Shown here: in pieces, positions 24,967-34,154 of the stretch
How positions within the stretch are numbered: position 1 is the first letter of the stretch
How the letters are laid out: every line of letters begins with the position of its first letter
DNA from: Proteus vulgaris
Lineage (GTDB): Bacteria > Pseudomonadota > Gammaproteobacteria > Enterobacterales > Enterobacteriaceae
Assembly: GCF_011045815.1 (NCBI RefSeq)
Contig: NZ_CP047345.1
Location: 1-64,000 of the forward strand
Direction: 5' to 3'
DNA length: 64,000 nucleotides
Position numbers and translations under genes: made by a program
The notes under the pieces: generated by a model
The model's input: only the letters and a program-made list of their open reading frames with translations
Database searches by the model: none
Told to the model about the DNA's origin: nothing

Positions 24967-25222
24967 TAAGGTTCTGGGCGACAGTGAAACGACCCGCGTG
25001 AAGATTAACTCTGTGATCCTCGATAAACCGCACGGCGTAGCAACGATACGCTTTACTACGGTTCGCCGCGTGCGCAGCAATCCCGTTGATGATCAGCCGC
25101 AGCGCTGGATTGCCATTATGGGGTATGAATATAAATCGCTGGCGATGAATGCTGAGCAGCGTTATGTCAACCCGCTGGGTTTCCGCGTGACGAGTTATCG
25201 CGTCAACCCTGAAGTTAACTGA
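24903..25222 (+). pseudogene. traE: Truncated virB8 (traE) of the IncN transfer system
   Basis: Only the C-terminal ~105 residues remain (MSTPNVAESYQSKF to SYRVNPEVN), matching the periplasmic domain of VirB8 proteins. The N-terminal membrane anchor is missing because the IncC segment joins here. VirB8 is essential in these secretion systems, so this copy should not function. Confidence 0.85.
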
Positions 25223-25232
25223 GGGCTGCCCC

Positions 25233-26117
25233 ATGAAAAAACTACTTCTTTCAGCAGTCGTTTTGTCAGTCCTGGGAGGCGCGGCCACTAACGTTATGGC
25301 GCTTGAGGTTGGCCGCAATTCTCCTTATGACTATCGCATTAAAAGCGTTGTTTATAACCCTGTTAATGTGGTCAAAATTGACGCTATCGCCGGTGTGGCT
25401 ACCCACATTGTTGTCGCGCCTGACGAAACCTATATCACTCATGCTTTTGGCGATTCTGAAAGCTGGACGTTTGCGCACAAAATGAACCATTTTTTTGTGA
25501 AGCCGAAACAGGCCATGAGTGATACCAACCTGGTGATCGTCACCGATAAGCGCACCTATAACATCGTCCTCCATTTCATCGGTGAAGAAACGAAGAAAAA
25601 TGCAGACGGTACGGTATCAAAATCCTTTATTGAAACGCCGTGGGCTGTGCGCCAGGCCGTTCTTCAGCTGACCTATGAATATCCGTTTGAGCAGCAGGAA
25701 AAAGCCAAAAGCGCGGCTGATAAAAAACGCATTACGCAGAAGCTGAAGCAGACGGCTTTTGCGGGGGCGAAGAACTATCAGTACGTAATGAGCGAACAGC
25801 CTGAAATGCGCAGCATCCAGCCGGTTCACGTCTGGGATAACTACCGCTTTACCCGGTTTGAGTTTCCGGCCAATGCGGAGTTACCGCAGGTCTACATGAT
25901 TTCGGCCAGTGGCAAAGAAACGCTGCCTAACTCTCATGTTGTGGGTGAGAACCGCAACATCATCGAGGTGGAAACCGTCGCTAAAGAGTGGCGTATTCGT
26001 CTGGGCGATAAAGTCGTTGGCGTTCGTAATAATAATTTCGCGCCGGGCGCCGGTGCGGTAGCAACCGGCACGGCTTCCCCGGATGTGCGCAGGGTTCAAA
26101 TTGGGGAGGATAACTGA
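25233..26117 (+). CDS. traO: VirB9 (TraO) of the type IV secretion system
   Basis: 294 residues with a signal peptide (about 1-23). N-terminal VirB9 domain and C-terminal domain with HVWDNYRFTRFEF and the PQVY block that binds VirB10 and VirB7 in the outer-membrane core complex. Ten bp after virB8 and overlapping virB10 by one base. Close to pKM101 TraO as I recall it. Confidence 0.93.
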   Translation: MKKLLLSAVVLSVLGGAATNVMALEVGRNSPYDYRIKSVVYNPVNVVKIDAIAGVATHIVVAPDETYITHAFGDSESWTFAHKMNHFFVKPKQAMSDTNLVIVTDKRTYNIVLHFIGEETKKNADGTVSKSFIETPWAVRQAVLQLTYEYPFEQQEKAKSAADKKRITQKLKQTAFAGAKNYQYVMSEQPEMRSIQPVHVWDNYRFTRFEFPANAELPQVYMISASGKETLPNSHVVGENRNIIEVETVAKEWRIRLGDKVVGVRNNNFAPGAGAVATGTASPDVRRVQIGEDN

Positions 26118-27277
26118 TGGCCCGTAAAAGTGTCGATGTAGATCAGGAACTCGATGAAAACACCGGAGACGGTGAATTCGAAAGCGAGCGTGGCGGATTT
26201 AAAGGCAGTAACCGCCGTTCGGCTCCTGGTATGAAAGCCTTTGTCATACTGATGGCGCTGCTTGCTTTGGTATTCATCGGGATTACGGTCATGGGTAAAA
26301 TTCGCACCCCGGCTAAAGCTGAAGCTGATAAAGACGGTGGTAAAGCGCAACAGGCCAATACACTGCCAAACTACAGCTTTAACAGCGATCCTGATGTTAA
26401 TAAACCTGCAACTGCGCAGAATAGCGCCACTGATGCCCGTGCTGTGCAGGCTGCCGCACAGGCAGATGCAGATGCGGGCAGCAGCAATACCGCCGCGCGT
26501 ACCTCTAATAAGCGTAAAGAACCTTCGCCTGAAGAACTGGCTATGCAGCGTCGTCTGGGCGGCGAGCTGGCCCAGACTAATCAGGCGGCTACAAGCAATA
26601 GTCCCGGAGTGCAGCCCCAGGACAACGAAACAAGCGAAGGTAGTTCAGCACTCGCTAAAAACCTGACTCCTGCAAGGCTGAAGGCTAGCCGCGCTGGAGT
26701 CATGGCTAATCCCAGCCTGACTGTTCCGAAAGGCAAAATGATCCCCTGTGGTACCGGCACCGAGCTGGATACCACTGTTCCGGGTCAGGTTTCCTGCCGG
26801 GTTTCACAGGACGTTTACTCAGCTGATGGACTCGTTAGGCTGATTGATAAAGGCTCATGGGTTGACGGGCAGATTACCGGTGGTATCAAAGACGGCCAGG
26901 CGCGCGTGTTTGTTCTCTGGGAGCGTATCCGCAATGACCAGGACGGGACAATCGTTAATATTGACAGTGCCGGAACGAACTCACTCGGCAGCGCGGGGAT
27001 TCCGGGCCAGGTGGATACCCATATGTGGGAGCGTCTGCGTGGTGCGATCATGATTTCGTTGTTCTCTGACACCTTAACGGCGCTGGTTAACCAGACGCAG
27101 AGTAATAACATTCAGTACAACAGCACAGAAAACAGCGGTGAGCAGCTGGCGTCTGAAGCACTTCGCTCTTACATGTCTATCCCCCCTACCCTCTACGATC
27201 AGCAGGGTGATGCGGTGAGCATTTTTGTTGCCCGCGACCTCGATTTCAGCGGCGTTTATACGCTCGCAGACAACTAA
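26117..27277 (+). CDS. traF: VirB10 (TraF) of the type IV secretion system
   Basis: 386 residues: cytoplasmic N-terminus, inner-membrane helix near 36-56, an Ala/Gln/Asp-rich linker, and the C-terminal beta-barrel domain with LIDKGSWVDGQITGG and the outer-membrane antenna region near NQTQSNN. It bridges both membranes in the secretion channel. Confidence 0.94.
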   Translation: MARKSVDVDQELDENTGDGEFESERGGFKGSNRRSAPGMKAFVILMALLALVFIGITVMGKIRTPAKAEADKDGGKAQQANTLPNYSFNSDPDVNKPATAQNSATDARAVQAAAQADADAGSSNTAARTSNKRKEPSPEELAMQRRLGGELAQTNQAATSNSPGVQPQDNETSEGSSALAKNLTPARLKASRAGVMANPSLTVPKGKMIPCGTGTELDTTVPGQVSCRVSQDVYSADGLVRLIDKGSWVDGQITGGIKDGQARVFVLWERIRNDQDGTIVNIDSAGTNSLGSAGIPGQVDTHMWERLRGAIMISLFSDTLTALVNQTQSNNIQYNSTENSGEQLASEALRSYMSIPPTLYDQQGDAVSIFVARDLDFSGVYTLADN

Positions 27278-27280
27278 AAA

Positions 27281-27305
27281 AGTGGGCGCTTAGCGCCCGC
27301 TTTTC
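27281..27305 (+). terminator. Attenuator/terminator between virB10 and virB11
   Basis: AGTGGGCGC/GCGCCCGCT stem with a TTA loop followed by TTTT. It could lower expression of virB11 and nuc. Confidence 0.75.
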
Positions 27306-27318
27306 TTCAGGAGTAATC

Positions 27319-28314
27319 ATGACTGATGCAGCTTTCTATCAACTTGGCCCACTGCGCGAGTATTTAGAAGATCCTACTGTTTTTGAAATTCGCATTAACT
27401 GCTTTCAGGAAGTTATCTGTGATACGTTCAGCGGCCGCAGGGTTGTGCAGAACGCGGCAATTACGGCAGATTTTATTAGGAACCTTGCTAAATCGTTGGT
27501 GAGCAGCAACAAGCTGACCATGCAGGCCATTAATGACGTGATCCTGCCTGGCGGGATCAGGGGCGTTATCTGTCTGCCCCCTGCGGTGATTGACGGTACA
27601 ACGGCCGTAGCGTTTCGTAAGGATTTGGCGGCCGATAAAAATCTGGAGCAGCTGACCAGCGAGGGGATTTTCAGTGACTGCCGGAAGATTACCGGCAGCA
27701 AGCAAAGCCTAACGGATGATGATTTTTTCCTTAAAGAGCTGCACAGCAGCGAAAAATGGCCCGCATTCCTGCAAACCGCCGTTGAGAAGAAACGCACTAT
27801 CGTGATCTGCGGTGAAACCGGGTCGGGGAAAACGGTACTCACGCGCGCGCTGTTAAAATCGCTACATAAAGACGAGCGTGTAATTATTTTAGAGGACGTT
27901 CACGAAGTCACGGTCGATCACGTTGTAGAAGCCGTTTATATGATGTACGGCGATGCAGGAAAGATCGGCCGCGTCAGCGCCACTGATGCCCTGCGAGCCT
28001 GTATGCGTCTGACACCGGGCCGTATCATCATGACTGAGCTTAGGGATGATGCTGCGTGGGATTATCTTAAAGCACTTAATACCGGCCATCCAGGCGGTGT
28101 TATGTCAACGCACGCTAACTCTGCGCGCGATGCCTTTAACCGTATTGGGCTGCTTATCAAAGCGACCCCTATCGGCCGTATGCTCGATATGAGCGATATT
28201 ATGCGAATGCTCTACTCCACCATTGACGTTGTGGTGCATATGGAAAAGCGGAAAATCAAAGAAATTTATTTTGACCCTGAATATAAAATGCAGTGTGTGA
28301 ACGGGAGCCTGTAA
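27319..28314 (+). CDS. traG: VirB11 (TraG) secretion ATPase
   Basis: 331 residues, the usual family size. Walker A GETGSGKT at residues 165-172, Asp box IILEDVHEV and His box NTGHPGGVMSTHANS are all present. It powers type IV secretion as a hexamer at the inner membrane. Its stop overlaps the nuc start (TAATG). Confidence 0.94.
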   Translation: MTDAAFYQLGPLREYLEDPTVFEIRINCFQEVICDTFSGRRVVQNAAITADFIRNLAKSLVSSNKLTMQAINDVILPGGIRGVICLPPAVIDGTTAVAFRKDLAADKNLEQLTSEGIFSDCRKITGSKQSLTDDDFFLKELHSSEKWPAFLQTAVEKKRTIVICGETGSGKTVLTRALLKSLHKDERVIILEDVHEVTVDHVVEAVYMMYGDAGKIGRVSATDALRACMRLTPGRIIMTELRDDAAWDYLKALNTGHPGGVMSTHANSARDAFNRIGLLIKATPIGRMLDMSDIMRMLYSTIDVVVHMEKRKIKEIYFDPEYKMQCVNGSL

Positions 28315-28847
28315 TGAAAAACTTAGCAACCTGGCTTCTGGCCGCAGCATTTACGACAGCCGCCCTGCCCGCCTTTGCGGTGGAACCATCCGTTCAGGTT
28401 GGCTACTCGCCTGAAGGAAGCGCCCGCGTTCTCGTCCTGAGCGCCATTGACTCCGCAAAAACCTCGATACGGATGATGGCTTATTCTTTTACCGCCCCGG
28501 ATATTATGAAGGCACTGGTAGCAGCCAAAAAACGGGGAGTTGATGTGAAAATCGTAATTGATGAAAGGGGCAATACGGGGCGCGCCAGCATTGCGGCCAT
28601 GAACTACATAGCGAACAGCGGCATCCCTTTGCGTACTGACAGTGATTTCCCTATCCAGCATGACAAGGTGATCATCGTGGATAATGTGACCGTTGAAACT
28701 GGCAGCTTTAATTTCACCAAAGCGGCCGAAACGAAAAACTCGGAGAATGCGGTGGTGATCTGGAACATGCCTAAGCTCGCTGAATCATTCCTCGAACACT
28801 GGCAAGACCGCTGGAATCGGGGGAGAGACTACCGTTCCAGCTACTGA
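28314..28847 (+). CDS. nuc: Nuc endonuclease, phospholipase D superfamily
   Basis: 177 residues with a signal peptide (about 1-22). A single HKD motif, H116-x-K118 in HDKVIIVDN followed by GSFNFT, makes it a dimeric PLD-family nuclease. It matches the EDTA-resistant Nuc of pKM101 as I recall it. Acts in the periplasm. A terminator follows. Confidence 0.94.
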   Translation: MKNLATWLLAAAFTTAALPAFAVEPSVQVGYSPEGSARVLVLSAIDSAKTSIRMMAYSFTAPDIMKALVAAKKRGVDVKIVIDERGNTGRASIAAMNYIANSGIPLRTDSDFPIQHDKVIIVDNVTVETGSFNFTKAAETKNSENAVVIWNMPKLAESFLEHWQDRWNRGRDYRSSY

Positions 28848-28853
28848 ATACTG

Positions 28854-28876
28854 ACCGCCGAAAGGCGGTTTTTTTT
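28854..28876 (+). terminator. Rho-independent terminator after nuc
   Basis: ACCGCC-GAAA-GGCGGT hairpin followed by eight T residues. Confidence 0.9.
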
Positions 28877-29020
28877 GTTCAAAGAAACTGATCTCAGTAT
28901 CGCGCACGGGGCAGCTGGCCAACGTCGCCGGCATCGCGCCGGCAAAAATCGAAAAACAGAAATATCAGCAAGATAGCTTAAACAGGTGTCGGGAAATTTC
29001 GTTGAGATATTTTGAAGGAA

Positions 29021-29375
29021 TCACAGTGTAAGCAGGCGGCCTATTTCAAAAAAGGCGGCTGTACGGTAGTCACTGACTCTCTCGCAGATCTTCCCGCTCA
29101 TGTACCAGTAATACCCGTCAGTGCTGACAATATCGAGCAAATACCGCATATCATAAACCGTATCGGGTATTACCTCACCCTCACCGGCCAGAACGCCGCT
29201 GGCAATAGAATGGTTCCCTCCTCGTACAAAGCCTATCCGCCAGGGCAACCACAAAGTAACGCGGTGGTTAATATCCTGTACCCACGGATTGCCCTTAGCG
29301 CTGCCTATATGGGGTCTGAGGTCCAACCATGCGAAAAACCACGTTAAGAAAGCAACCTTCTGAAAAGGCGACGTT
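29021..29375 (-). pseudogene. Unrecognised ORF, possibly a gene fragment
   Basis: An open frame of about 115 codons on the minus strand with protein-like composition (LTWFFAWLDLRPHIG..., then LWLPWRIGFVRGGNHSIASG, then YDMRYLLDIVSTDGYYWYMSGK). No convincing start codon or ribosome binding site is seen, so it may be truncated. The rest of 28877-29574 holds nothing else I can name except the tail of a short plus-strand frame ending at 29560. Confidence 0.45.
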
Positions 29376-29574
29376 TATCAGTTTTTTTTCCGGCCATAAA
29401 GGGGGCGGAAATTATTCCCTGCACGGGTATTCGCAAGGATTTCGGTAGTGCTCTGGCTCTGCCCCCCATAACCTGGCGGACAGAGCATGATTGGGAAAGC
29501 GGTACCCTCACGGCAGAAACGATTGACGCAGGCTATATTTCTATTATTCTGGAAATATAGATAAAGGAGGTATT

Positions 29575-29757
29575 ATGGATTTAAACACTGCTGCAAACGC
29601 ACTTCGAGAACTGGGCCACCCGACACGTCTCAGCATATACCGGGAGCTGGTCAGGGCGGGTCATGAAGGCCTGCCGGTTGGCGAACTGCAGAAGCACCTT
29701 GAGATTCCTGCCTCCACGCTCAGCCATCATCTTTCAGCGCTGATATCCGCTGGACGG
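29575..29757 (+). pseudogene. ArsR-family repressor gene truncated by IS26
   Basis: The first 60 residues of an ArsR/SmtB-type regulator (LRELGHPTRLSIYRELVRAG, ending in the STLSHHLSAL recognition helix) follow a perfect AAAGGAGG ribosome binding site. IS26 cuts the gene at 29756, removing the C-terminus. The dyad just upstream near 29540-29562 (TCTATTATT...GGAAATATAGA) is a likely ArsR operator. Confidence 0.85.
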
Positions 29758-30133
29758 CACTGTTGCAAATAGTCGGTGGTGATAAACTTATCATCCCCTT
29801 TTGCTGATGGAGCTGCACATGAACCCATTCAAAGGCCGGCATTTTCAGCGTGACATCATTCTGTGGGCCGTACGCTGGTACTGCAAATACGGCATCAGTT
29901 ACCGTGAGCTGCAGGAGATGCTGGCTGAACGCGGAGTGAATGTCGATCACTCCACGATTTACCGCTGGGTTCAGCGTTATGCGCCTGAAATGGAAAAACG
30001 GCTGCGCTGGTACTGGCGTAACCCTTCCGATCTTTGCCCGTGGCACATGGATGAAACCTACGTGAAGGTCAATGGCCGCTGGGCGTATCTGTACCGGGCC
30101 GTCGACAGCCGGGGCCGCACTGTCGATTTTTAT
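29756..30133 (+). mobile_element. IS26 copy 1, truncated
   Basis: Left inverted repeat GGCACTGTTGCAAA at 29756 and the first 105 or so codons of tnpA (from 29819). A second IS26 cuts in at 30134. The missing right part and the absent 8-bp duplication point to an IS26-mediated adjacent deletion. Confidence 0.97.
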
Positions 30134-30953
30134 GGCACTGTTGCAAATAGTCGGTGGTGATAAACTTATCATCCCCTTTTGCTGATGGAGCTGCACATGA
30201 ACCCATTCAAAGGCCGGCATTTTCAGCGTGACATCATTCTGTGGGCCGTACGCTGGTACTGCAAATACGGCATCAGTTACCGTGAGCTGCAGGAGATGCT
30301 GGCTGAACGCGGAGTGAATGTCGATCACTCCACGATTTACCGCTGGGTTCAGCGTTATGCGCCTGAAATGGAAAAACGGCTGCGCTGGTACTGGCGTAAC
30401 CCTTCCGATCTTTGCCCGTGGCACATGGATGAAACCTACGTGAAGGTCAATGGCCGCTGGGCGTATCTGTACCGGGCCGTCGACAGCCGGGGCCGCACTG
30501 TCGATTTTTATCTCTCCTCCCGTCGTAACAGCAAAGCTGCATACCGGTTTCTGGGTAAAATCCTCAACAACGTGAAGAAGTGGCAGATCCCGCGATTCAT
30601 CAACACGGATAAAGCGCCCGCCTATGGTCGCGCGCTTGCTCTGCTCAAACGCGAAGGCCGGTGCCCGTCTGACGTTGAACACCGACAGATTAAGTACCGG
30701 AACAACGTGATTGAATGCGATCATGGCAAACTGAAACGGATAATCGGCGCCACGCTGGGATTTAAATCCATGAAGACGGCTTACGCCACCATCAAAGGTA
30801 TTGAGGTGATGCGTGCACTACGCAAAGGCCAGGCCTCAGCATTTTATTATGGTGATCCCCTGGGCGAAATGCGCCTGGTAAGCAGAGTTTTTGAAATGTA
30901 AGGCCTTTGAATAAGACAAAAGGCTGCCTCATCGCTAACTTTGCAACAGTGCC
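30134..30953 (+). mobile_element. IS26 copy 2, complete
   Basis: 820 bp with terminal repeats GGCACTGTTGCAAA and TTTGCAACAGTGCC. The flanking 8-mers differ (ATTTTTAT and GGGCAGGG), so it did not arrive as a simple single insertion here. Confidence 0.98.
30197..30901 (+). CDS. tnpA: IS26 transposase
   Basis: 234 residues from the ATG of MNPFKGRHF; an upstream in-frame ATG gives 240. IS6-family DDE transposase with DETYVKVNGRW (first Asp), NTDKAP and a late Glu. It catalyses replicative cointegrate formation. Confidence 0.97.
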   Translation: MNPFKGRHFQRDIILWAVRWYCKYGISYRELQEMLAERGVNVDHSTIYRWVQRYAPEMEKRLRWYWRNPSDLCPWHMDETYVKVNGRWAYLYRAVDSRGRTVDFYLSSRRNSKAAYRFLGKILNNVKKWQIPRFINTDKAPAYGRALALLKREGRCPSDVEHRQIKYRNNVIECDHGKLKRIIGATLGFKSMKTAYATIKGIEVMRALRKGQASAFYYGDPLGEMRLVSRVFEM

Positions 30954-31083
30954 GGGCAGGGTAGTACCGTTGGCCCGGCGTTCGATAGTACCGTCCGGAT
31001 ACTGCCAGATATCGGCGTCCAGGGAGATGTCCTGAAGCGCGGTGTCCGGAATTTCAGGTTTGTGTCTCTACAAAGACTAACTA
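30954..31083 (-). other. Short fragment between IS26 and aph(3')-Ia
   Basis: 130 bp. One minus-strand frame reads EIPDTALQDISLDADIWQYP and continues, like part of a real coding sequence cut by IS26. I cannot name the source gene. Confidence 0.4.
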
Positions 31084-31899
31084 TCAGAAAAACTCATCGA
31101 GCATCAAATGAAACTGCAATTTATTCATATCAGGATTATCAATACCATATTTTTGAAAAAGCCGTTTCTGTAATGAAGGAGAAAACTCACCGAGGCAGTT
31201 CCATAGGATGGCAAGATCCTGGTATCGGTCTGCGATTCCGACTCGTCCAACATCAATACAACCTATTAATTTCCCCTCGTCAAAAATAAGGTTATCAAGT
31301 GAGAAATCACCATGAGTGACGACTGAATCCGGTGAGAATGGCAAAAGCTTATGCATTTCTTTCCAGACTTGTTCAACAGGCCAGCCATTACGCTCGTCAT
31401 CAAAATCACTAGCATCAACCAAACCGTTATTCATTCGTGATTGCGCCTGAGCGAGACGAAATACGCGATCGCTGTTAAAAGGACAATTACAAACAGGAAT
31501 CGAATGCAACCGGCGCAGGAACACTGCCAGCGCATCAACAATATTTTCACCTGAATCAGGATATTCTTCTAATACCTGGAATGCTGTTTTCCCGGGGATC
31601 GCAGTGGTGAGTAACCATGCATCATCAGGAGTACGGATAAAATGCTTGATGGTCGGAAGAGGCATAAATGCCGTCAGCCAGTTTAGTCTGACCATCTCAT
31701 CTGTAACATCATTGGCAACGCTACCTTTGCCATGTTTCAGAAACAACTCTGGCGCATTGGGCTTCCCATACAATCGATAGATTGTCGCACCTGATTGCCC
31801 GACATTATCGCGAGCCCATCTATACCCATATAAATCAGCATCCAGGTTGGAATTTAATCGCGGCCTCGAGCAAGACGTTTCCCGTTGAATATGGCTCAT
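31084..31899 (-). CDS. aph(3')-Ia: Aminoglycoside 3'-phosphotransferase APH(3')-Ia
   Basis: 271 residues, full length. Catalytic HGDFSLDN and IDVGRVGIADRYQD motifs are intact. Phosphorylates kanamycin and neomycin at the 3'-hydroxyl. The sequence is the Tn903-type enzyme. It lies between IS26 copies of opposite orientation and is read from a promoter whose -35 comes from IS26. Confidence 0.98.
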   Translation of the reverse strand: MSHIQRETSCSRPRLNSNLDADLYGYRWARDNVGQSGATIYRLYGKPNAPELFLKHGKGSVANDVTDEMVRLNWLTAFMPLPTIKHFIRTPDDAWLLTTAIPGKTAFQVLEEYPDSGENIVDALAVFLRRLHSIPVCNCPFNSDRVFRLAQAQSRMNNGLVDASDFDDERNGWPVEQVWKEMHKLLPFSPDSVVTHGDFSLDNLIFDEGKLIGCIDVGRVGIADRYQDLAILWNCLGEFSPSLQKRLFQKYGIDNPDMNKLQFHLMLDEFF

Positions 31900-31949
31900 A
31901 ACACCCCTTGTATTACTGTTTATGTAAGCAGACAGTTTTATTGTTCATG

Positions 31950-31978
31950 ATGATATATTTTTATCGGCACTGTTGCAA
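31950..31978 (-). promoter_or_regulatory. Hybrid IS26/aph(3')-Ia promoter
   Basis: TTGCAA within the IS26 terminal repeat (31973-31978) and TATCAT in native DNA (31950-31955) are 17 bp apart and point at aph(3')-Ia. Confidence 0.6.
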
Positions 31979-31984
31979 AGTTAG

Positions 31985-33180
31985 GGAAGGTGCGAACAAG
32001 TTCCTGATATGAGATCATCATGTTCATCCGGAGCGCATCCCAGAGGGACATCATGAGCCATCAACTCACCTTCGCCGATAGTGAATTCAGCACTAAGCGC
32101 CGTCAGACCCGAAAAGAGATTTTCCTCTCCCGCATGGAGCAGATTCTGCCATGGCAGAATATGACCGCTGTCATCGAGCCGTTTTATCCCAAGGCGGGCA
32201 ATGGCCGACGGCCCTATCCGCTGGAGACCATGCTGCGTATTCACTGCATGCAGCATTGGTACAACCTGAGCGACGGTGCCATGGAAGATGCCCTGTACGA
32301 AATCGCCTCCATGCGCCTGTTTGCCCGATTATCCCTGGATAGCGCCCTGCCGGATCGCACCACCATCATGAATTTCCGCCACCTGCTCGAGCAGCATCAA
32401 CTGGCCCGTCAATTGTTCAAGACCATCAATCGCTGGCTGGCCGAAGCAGGCGTCATGATGACCCAAGGCACTTTGGTGGATGCCACCATCATTGAGGCAC
32501 CCAGCTCGACCAAGAACAAAGAGCAGCAACGCGATCCGGAGATGCACCAGACCAAGAAAGGCAATCAGTGGCACTTTGGCATGAAGGCCCACATTGGTGT
32601 CGATGCCAAGAGTGGCCTGACCCACAGTCTGGTCACCACAGCGGCCAACGAGCATGACCTCAATCAGCTGGGTAATCTGCTTCATGGAGAGGAGCAATTT
32701 GTCTCAGCCGATGCCGGCTACCAAGGCGCGCCACAGCGCGAGGAGCTGGCCGAGGTGGATGTGGACTGGCTGATCGCCGAGCGTCCCGGCAAGGTAAAAA
32801 CCTTGAAGCAGCATCCGCGCAAGAACAAAACGGCCATCAACATCGAATACATGAAAGCCAGCATCCGTGCCAAGGTGGAGCACCCGTTTCGCATCATCAA
32901 GCGGCAGTTCGGCTTCGTGAAAGCCAGATACAAGGGGCTGCTGAAAAACGATAACCAACTGGCGATGTTATTCACCCTGGCCAACCTGTTTCGGGTGGAC
33001 CAAATGATACGTCAGTGGGAGAGATCTCAGTAAAAACCGGAAATAACGCCAGAAATGGCGGAAAAAATAGCCTAAATAGGCTGATTCGATGTGTTTGCGG
33101 GAAAAAAATCGGCCCAGATCCGCGAAATTTTAATCAGCGAGTCAGCTTGGGAAGAAATGACCTGCTTATTCGCACCTTCC
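31985..33180 (+). mobile_element. IS5-family element (ISKpn26-like) inside IS26
   Basis: 1196 bp with ends GGAAGGTGCGAA and TTCGCACCTTCC and a 4-bp target duplication TTAG (31981-31984 and 33181-33184), all typical of the IS5 group. The length fits ISKpn26; the exact name would need a database check. Confidence 0.92.
32053..33033 (+). CDS. IS5-family transposase (InsH-like)
   Basis: 326 residues from MSHQLTFADSEF. DDE-type with VDATIIEAP, SADAGYQG and a late YMKASIRAKVEHPFR block. Nearly the same as InsH of E. coli IS5 as I recall it. Confidence 0.95.
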   Translation: MSHQLTFADSEFSTKRRQTRKEIFLSRMEQILPWQNMTAVIEPFYPKAGNGRRPYPLETMLRIHCMQHWYNLSDGAMEDALYEIASMRLFARLSLDSALPDRTTIMNFRHLLEQHQLARQLFKTINRWLAEAGVMMTQGTLVDATIIEAPSSTKNKEQQRDPEMHQTKKGNQWHFGMKAHIGVDAKSGLTHSLVTTAANEHDLNQLGNLLHGEEQFVSADAGYQGAPQREELAEVDVDWLIAERPGKVKTLKQHPRKNKTAINIEYMKASIRAKVEHPFRIIKRQFGFVKARYKGLLKNDNQLAMLFTLANLFRVDQMIRQWERSQ

Positions 33181-33217
33181 TTAGCGATGAGGCAGCCTTT
33201 TGTCTTATTCAAAGGCC

Positions 33218-33922
33218 TTACATTTCAAAAACTCTGCTTACCAGGCGCATTTCGCCCAGGGGATCACCATAATAAAATGCTGAGGCCTGGCCTTTGCGTA
33301 GTGCACGCATCACCTCAATACCTTTGATGGTGGCGTAAGCCGTCTTCATGGATTTAAATCCCAGCGTGGCGCCGATTATCCGTTTCAGTTTGCCATGATC
33401 GCATTCAATCACGTTGTTCCGGTACTTAATCTGTCGGTGTTCAACGTCAGACGGGCACCGGCCTTCGCGTTTGAGCAGAGCAAGCGCGCGACCATAGGCG
33501 GGCGCTTTATCCGTGTTGATGAATCGCGGGATCTGCCACTTCTTCACGTTGTTGAGGATTTTACCCAGAAACCGGTATGCAGCTTTGCTGTTACGACGGG
33601 AGGAGAGATAAAAATCGACAGTGCGGCCCCGGCTGTCGACGGCCCGGTACAGATACGCCCAGCGGCCATTGACCTTCACGTAGGTTTCATCCATGTGCCA
33701 CGGGCAAAGATCGGAAGGGTTACGCCAGTACCAGCGCAGCCGTTTTTCCATTTCAGGCGCATAACGCTGAACCCAGCGGTAAATCGTGGAGTGATCGACA
33801 TTCACTCCGCGTTCAGCCAGCATCTCCTGCAGCTCACGGTAACTGATGCCGTATTTGCAGTACCAGCGTACGGCCCACAGAATGATGTCACGCTGAAAAT
33901 GCCGGCCTTTGAATGGGTTCAT
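33218..33922 (-). CDS. tnpA: IS26 transposase (copy 3)
   Basis: The same 234-residue protein as the copy at 30197, in the opposite orientation. Intact. Confidence 0.97.
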   Translation of the reverse strand: MNPFKGRHFQRDIILWAVRWYCKYGISYRELQEMLAERGVNVDHSTIYRWVQRYAPEMEKRLRWYWRNPSDLCPWHMDETYVKVNGRWAYLYRAVDSRGRTVDFYLSSRRNSKAAYRFLGKILNNVKKWQIPRFINTDKAPAYGRALALLKREGRCPSDVEHRQIKYRNNVIECDHGKLKRIIGATLGFKSMKTAYATIKGIEVMRALRKGQASAFYYGDPLGEMRLVSRVFEM

Positions 33923-33985
33923 GTGCAGCTCCATCAGCAAAAGGGGATGATAAGTTTATCACCACCGACTATTTGCAACAGTGCC

Positions 33986-34120
33986 GTTTACTCATATATA
34001 CTTTAGATTGATTTAAAACTTCATTTTTAATTTAAAAGGATCTAGGTGAAGATCCTTTTTGATAATCTCATGACCAAAATCCCTTAACGTGAGTTTTCGT
34101 TCCACTGAGCGTCAGACCCC
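33986..34120 (+). mobile_element. Tn2 bla-end remnant, copy A
   Basis: 135 bp identical to 40860-40994 downstream of blaTEM. It ends in the 38-bp Tn3-type terminal repeat (34083-34120) finishing GTCAGACCCC. IS26 forms its left limit. It marks where the aac(3)-IId segment joined a Tn2 end. Confidence 0.92.
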
Positions 34121-34154
34121 GTATAGTGTTTTGCAGTTTAGAGGAGATATCGCG

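Larger units (their letters stand above)
31966..33985 (-). mobile_element. IS26 copy 3, interrupted by an IS5-family element
   Basis: Terminal repeats at 31966 and 33985. Removing the 1196-bp IS5-type element and one copy of its 4-bp duplication leaves exactly 820 bp. The insertion lies between the right repeat and the tnpA stop, so the transposase is undamaged. Confidence 0.97.

Noticed and set aside
28877..29020. Class 1 integron or attC sites near the resistance genes
   Set aside because: No intI, attC cores or cassette structure is visible here or elsewhere in the window.
30179..30196. Six-residue N-terminal extension of IS26 transposase
   Set aside because: The accepted start is the ATG of MNPFKGRHF; the upstream ATG lies close to the terminal repeat.
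33986..34120. Cloning-vector contamination (pUC-like bla downstream sequence)
   Set aside because: The segment ends exactly at the Tn3-type terminal repeat and continues into aac(3)-IId, as in natural Tn2-derived plasmids; no vector origin follows.
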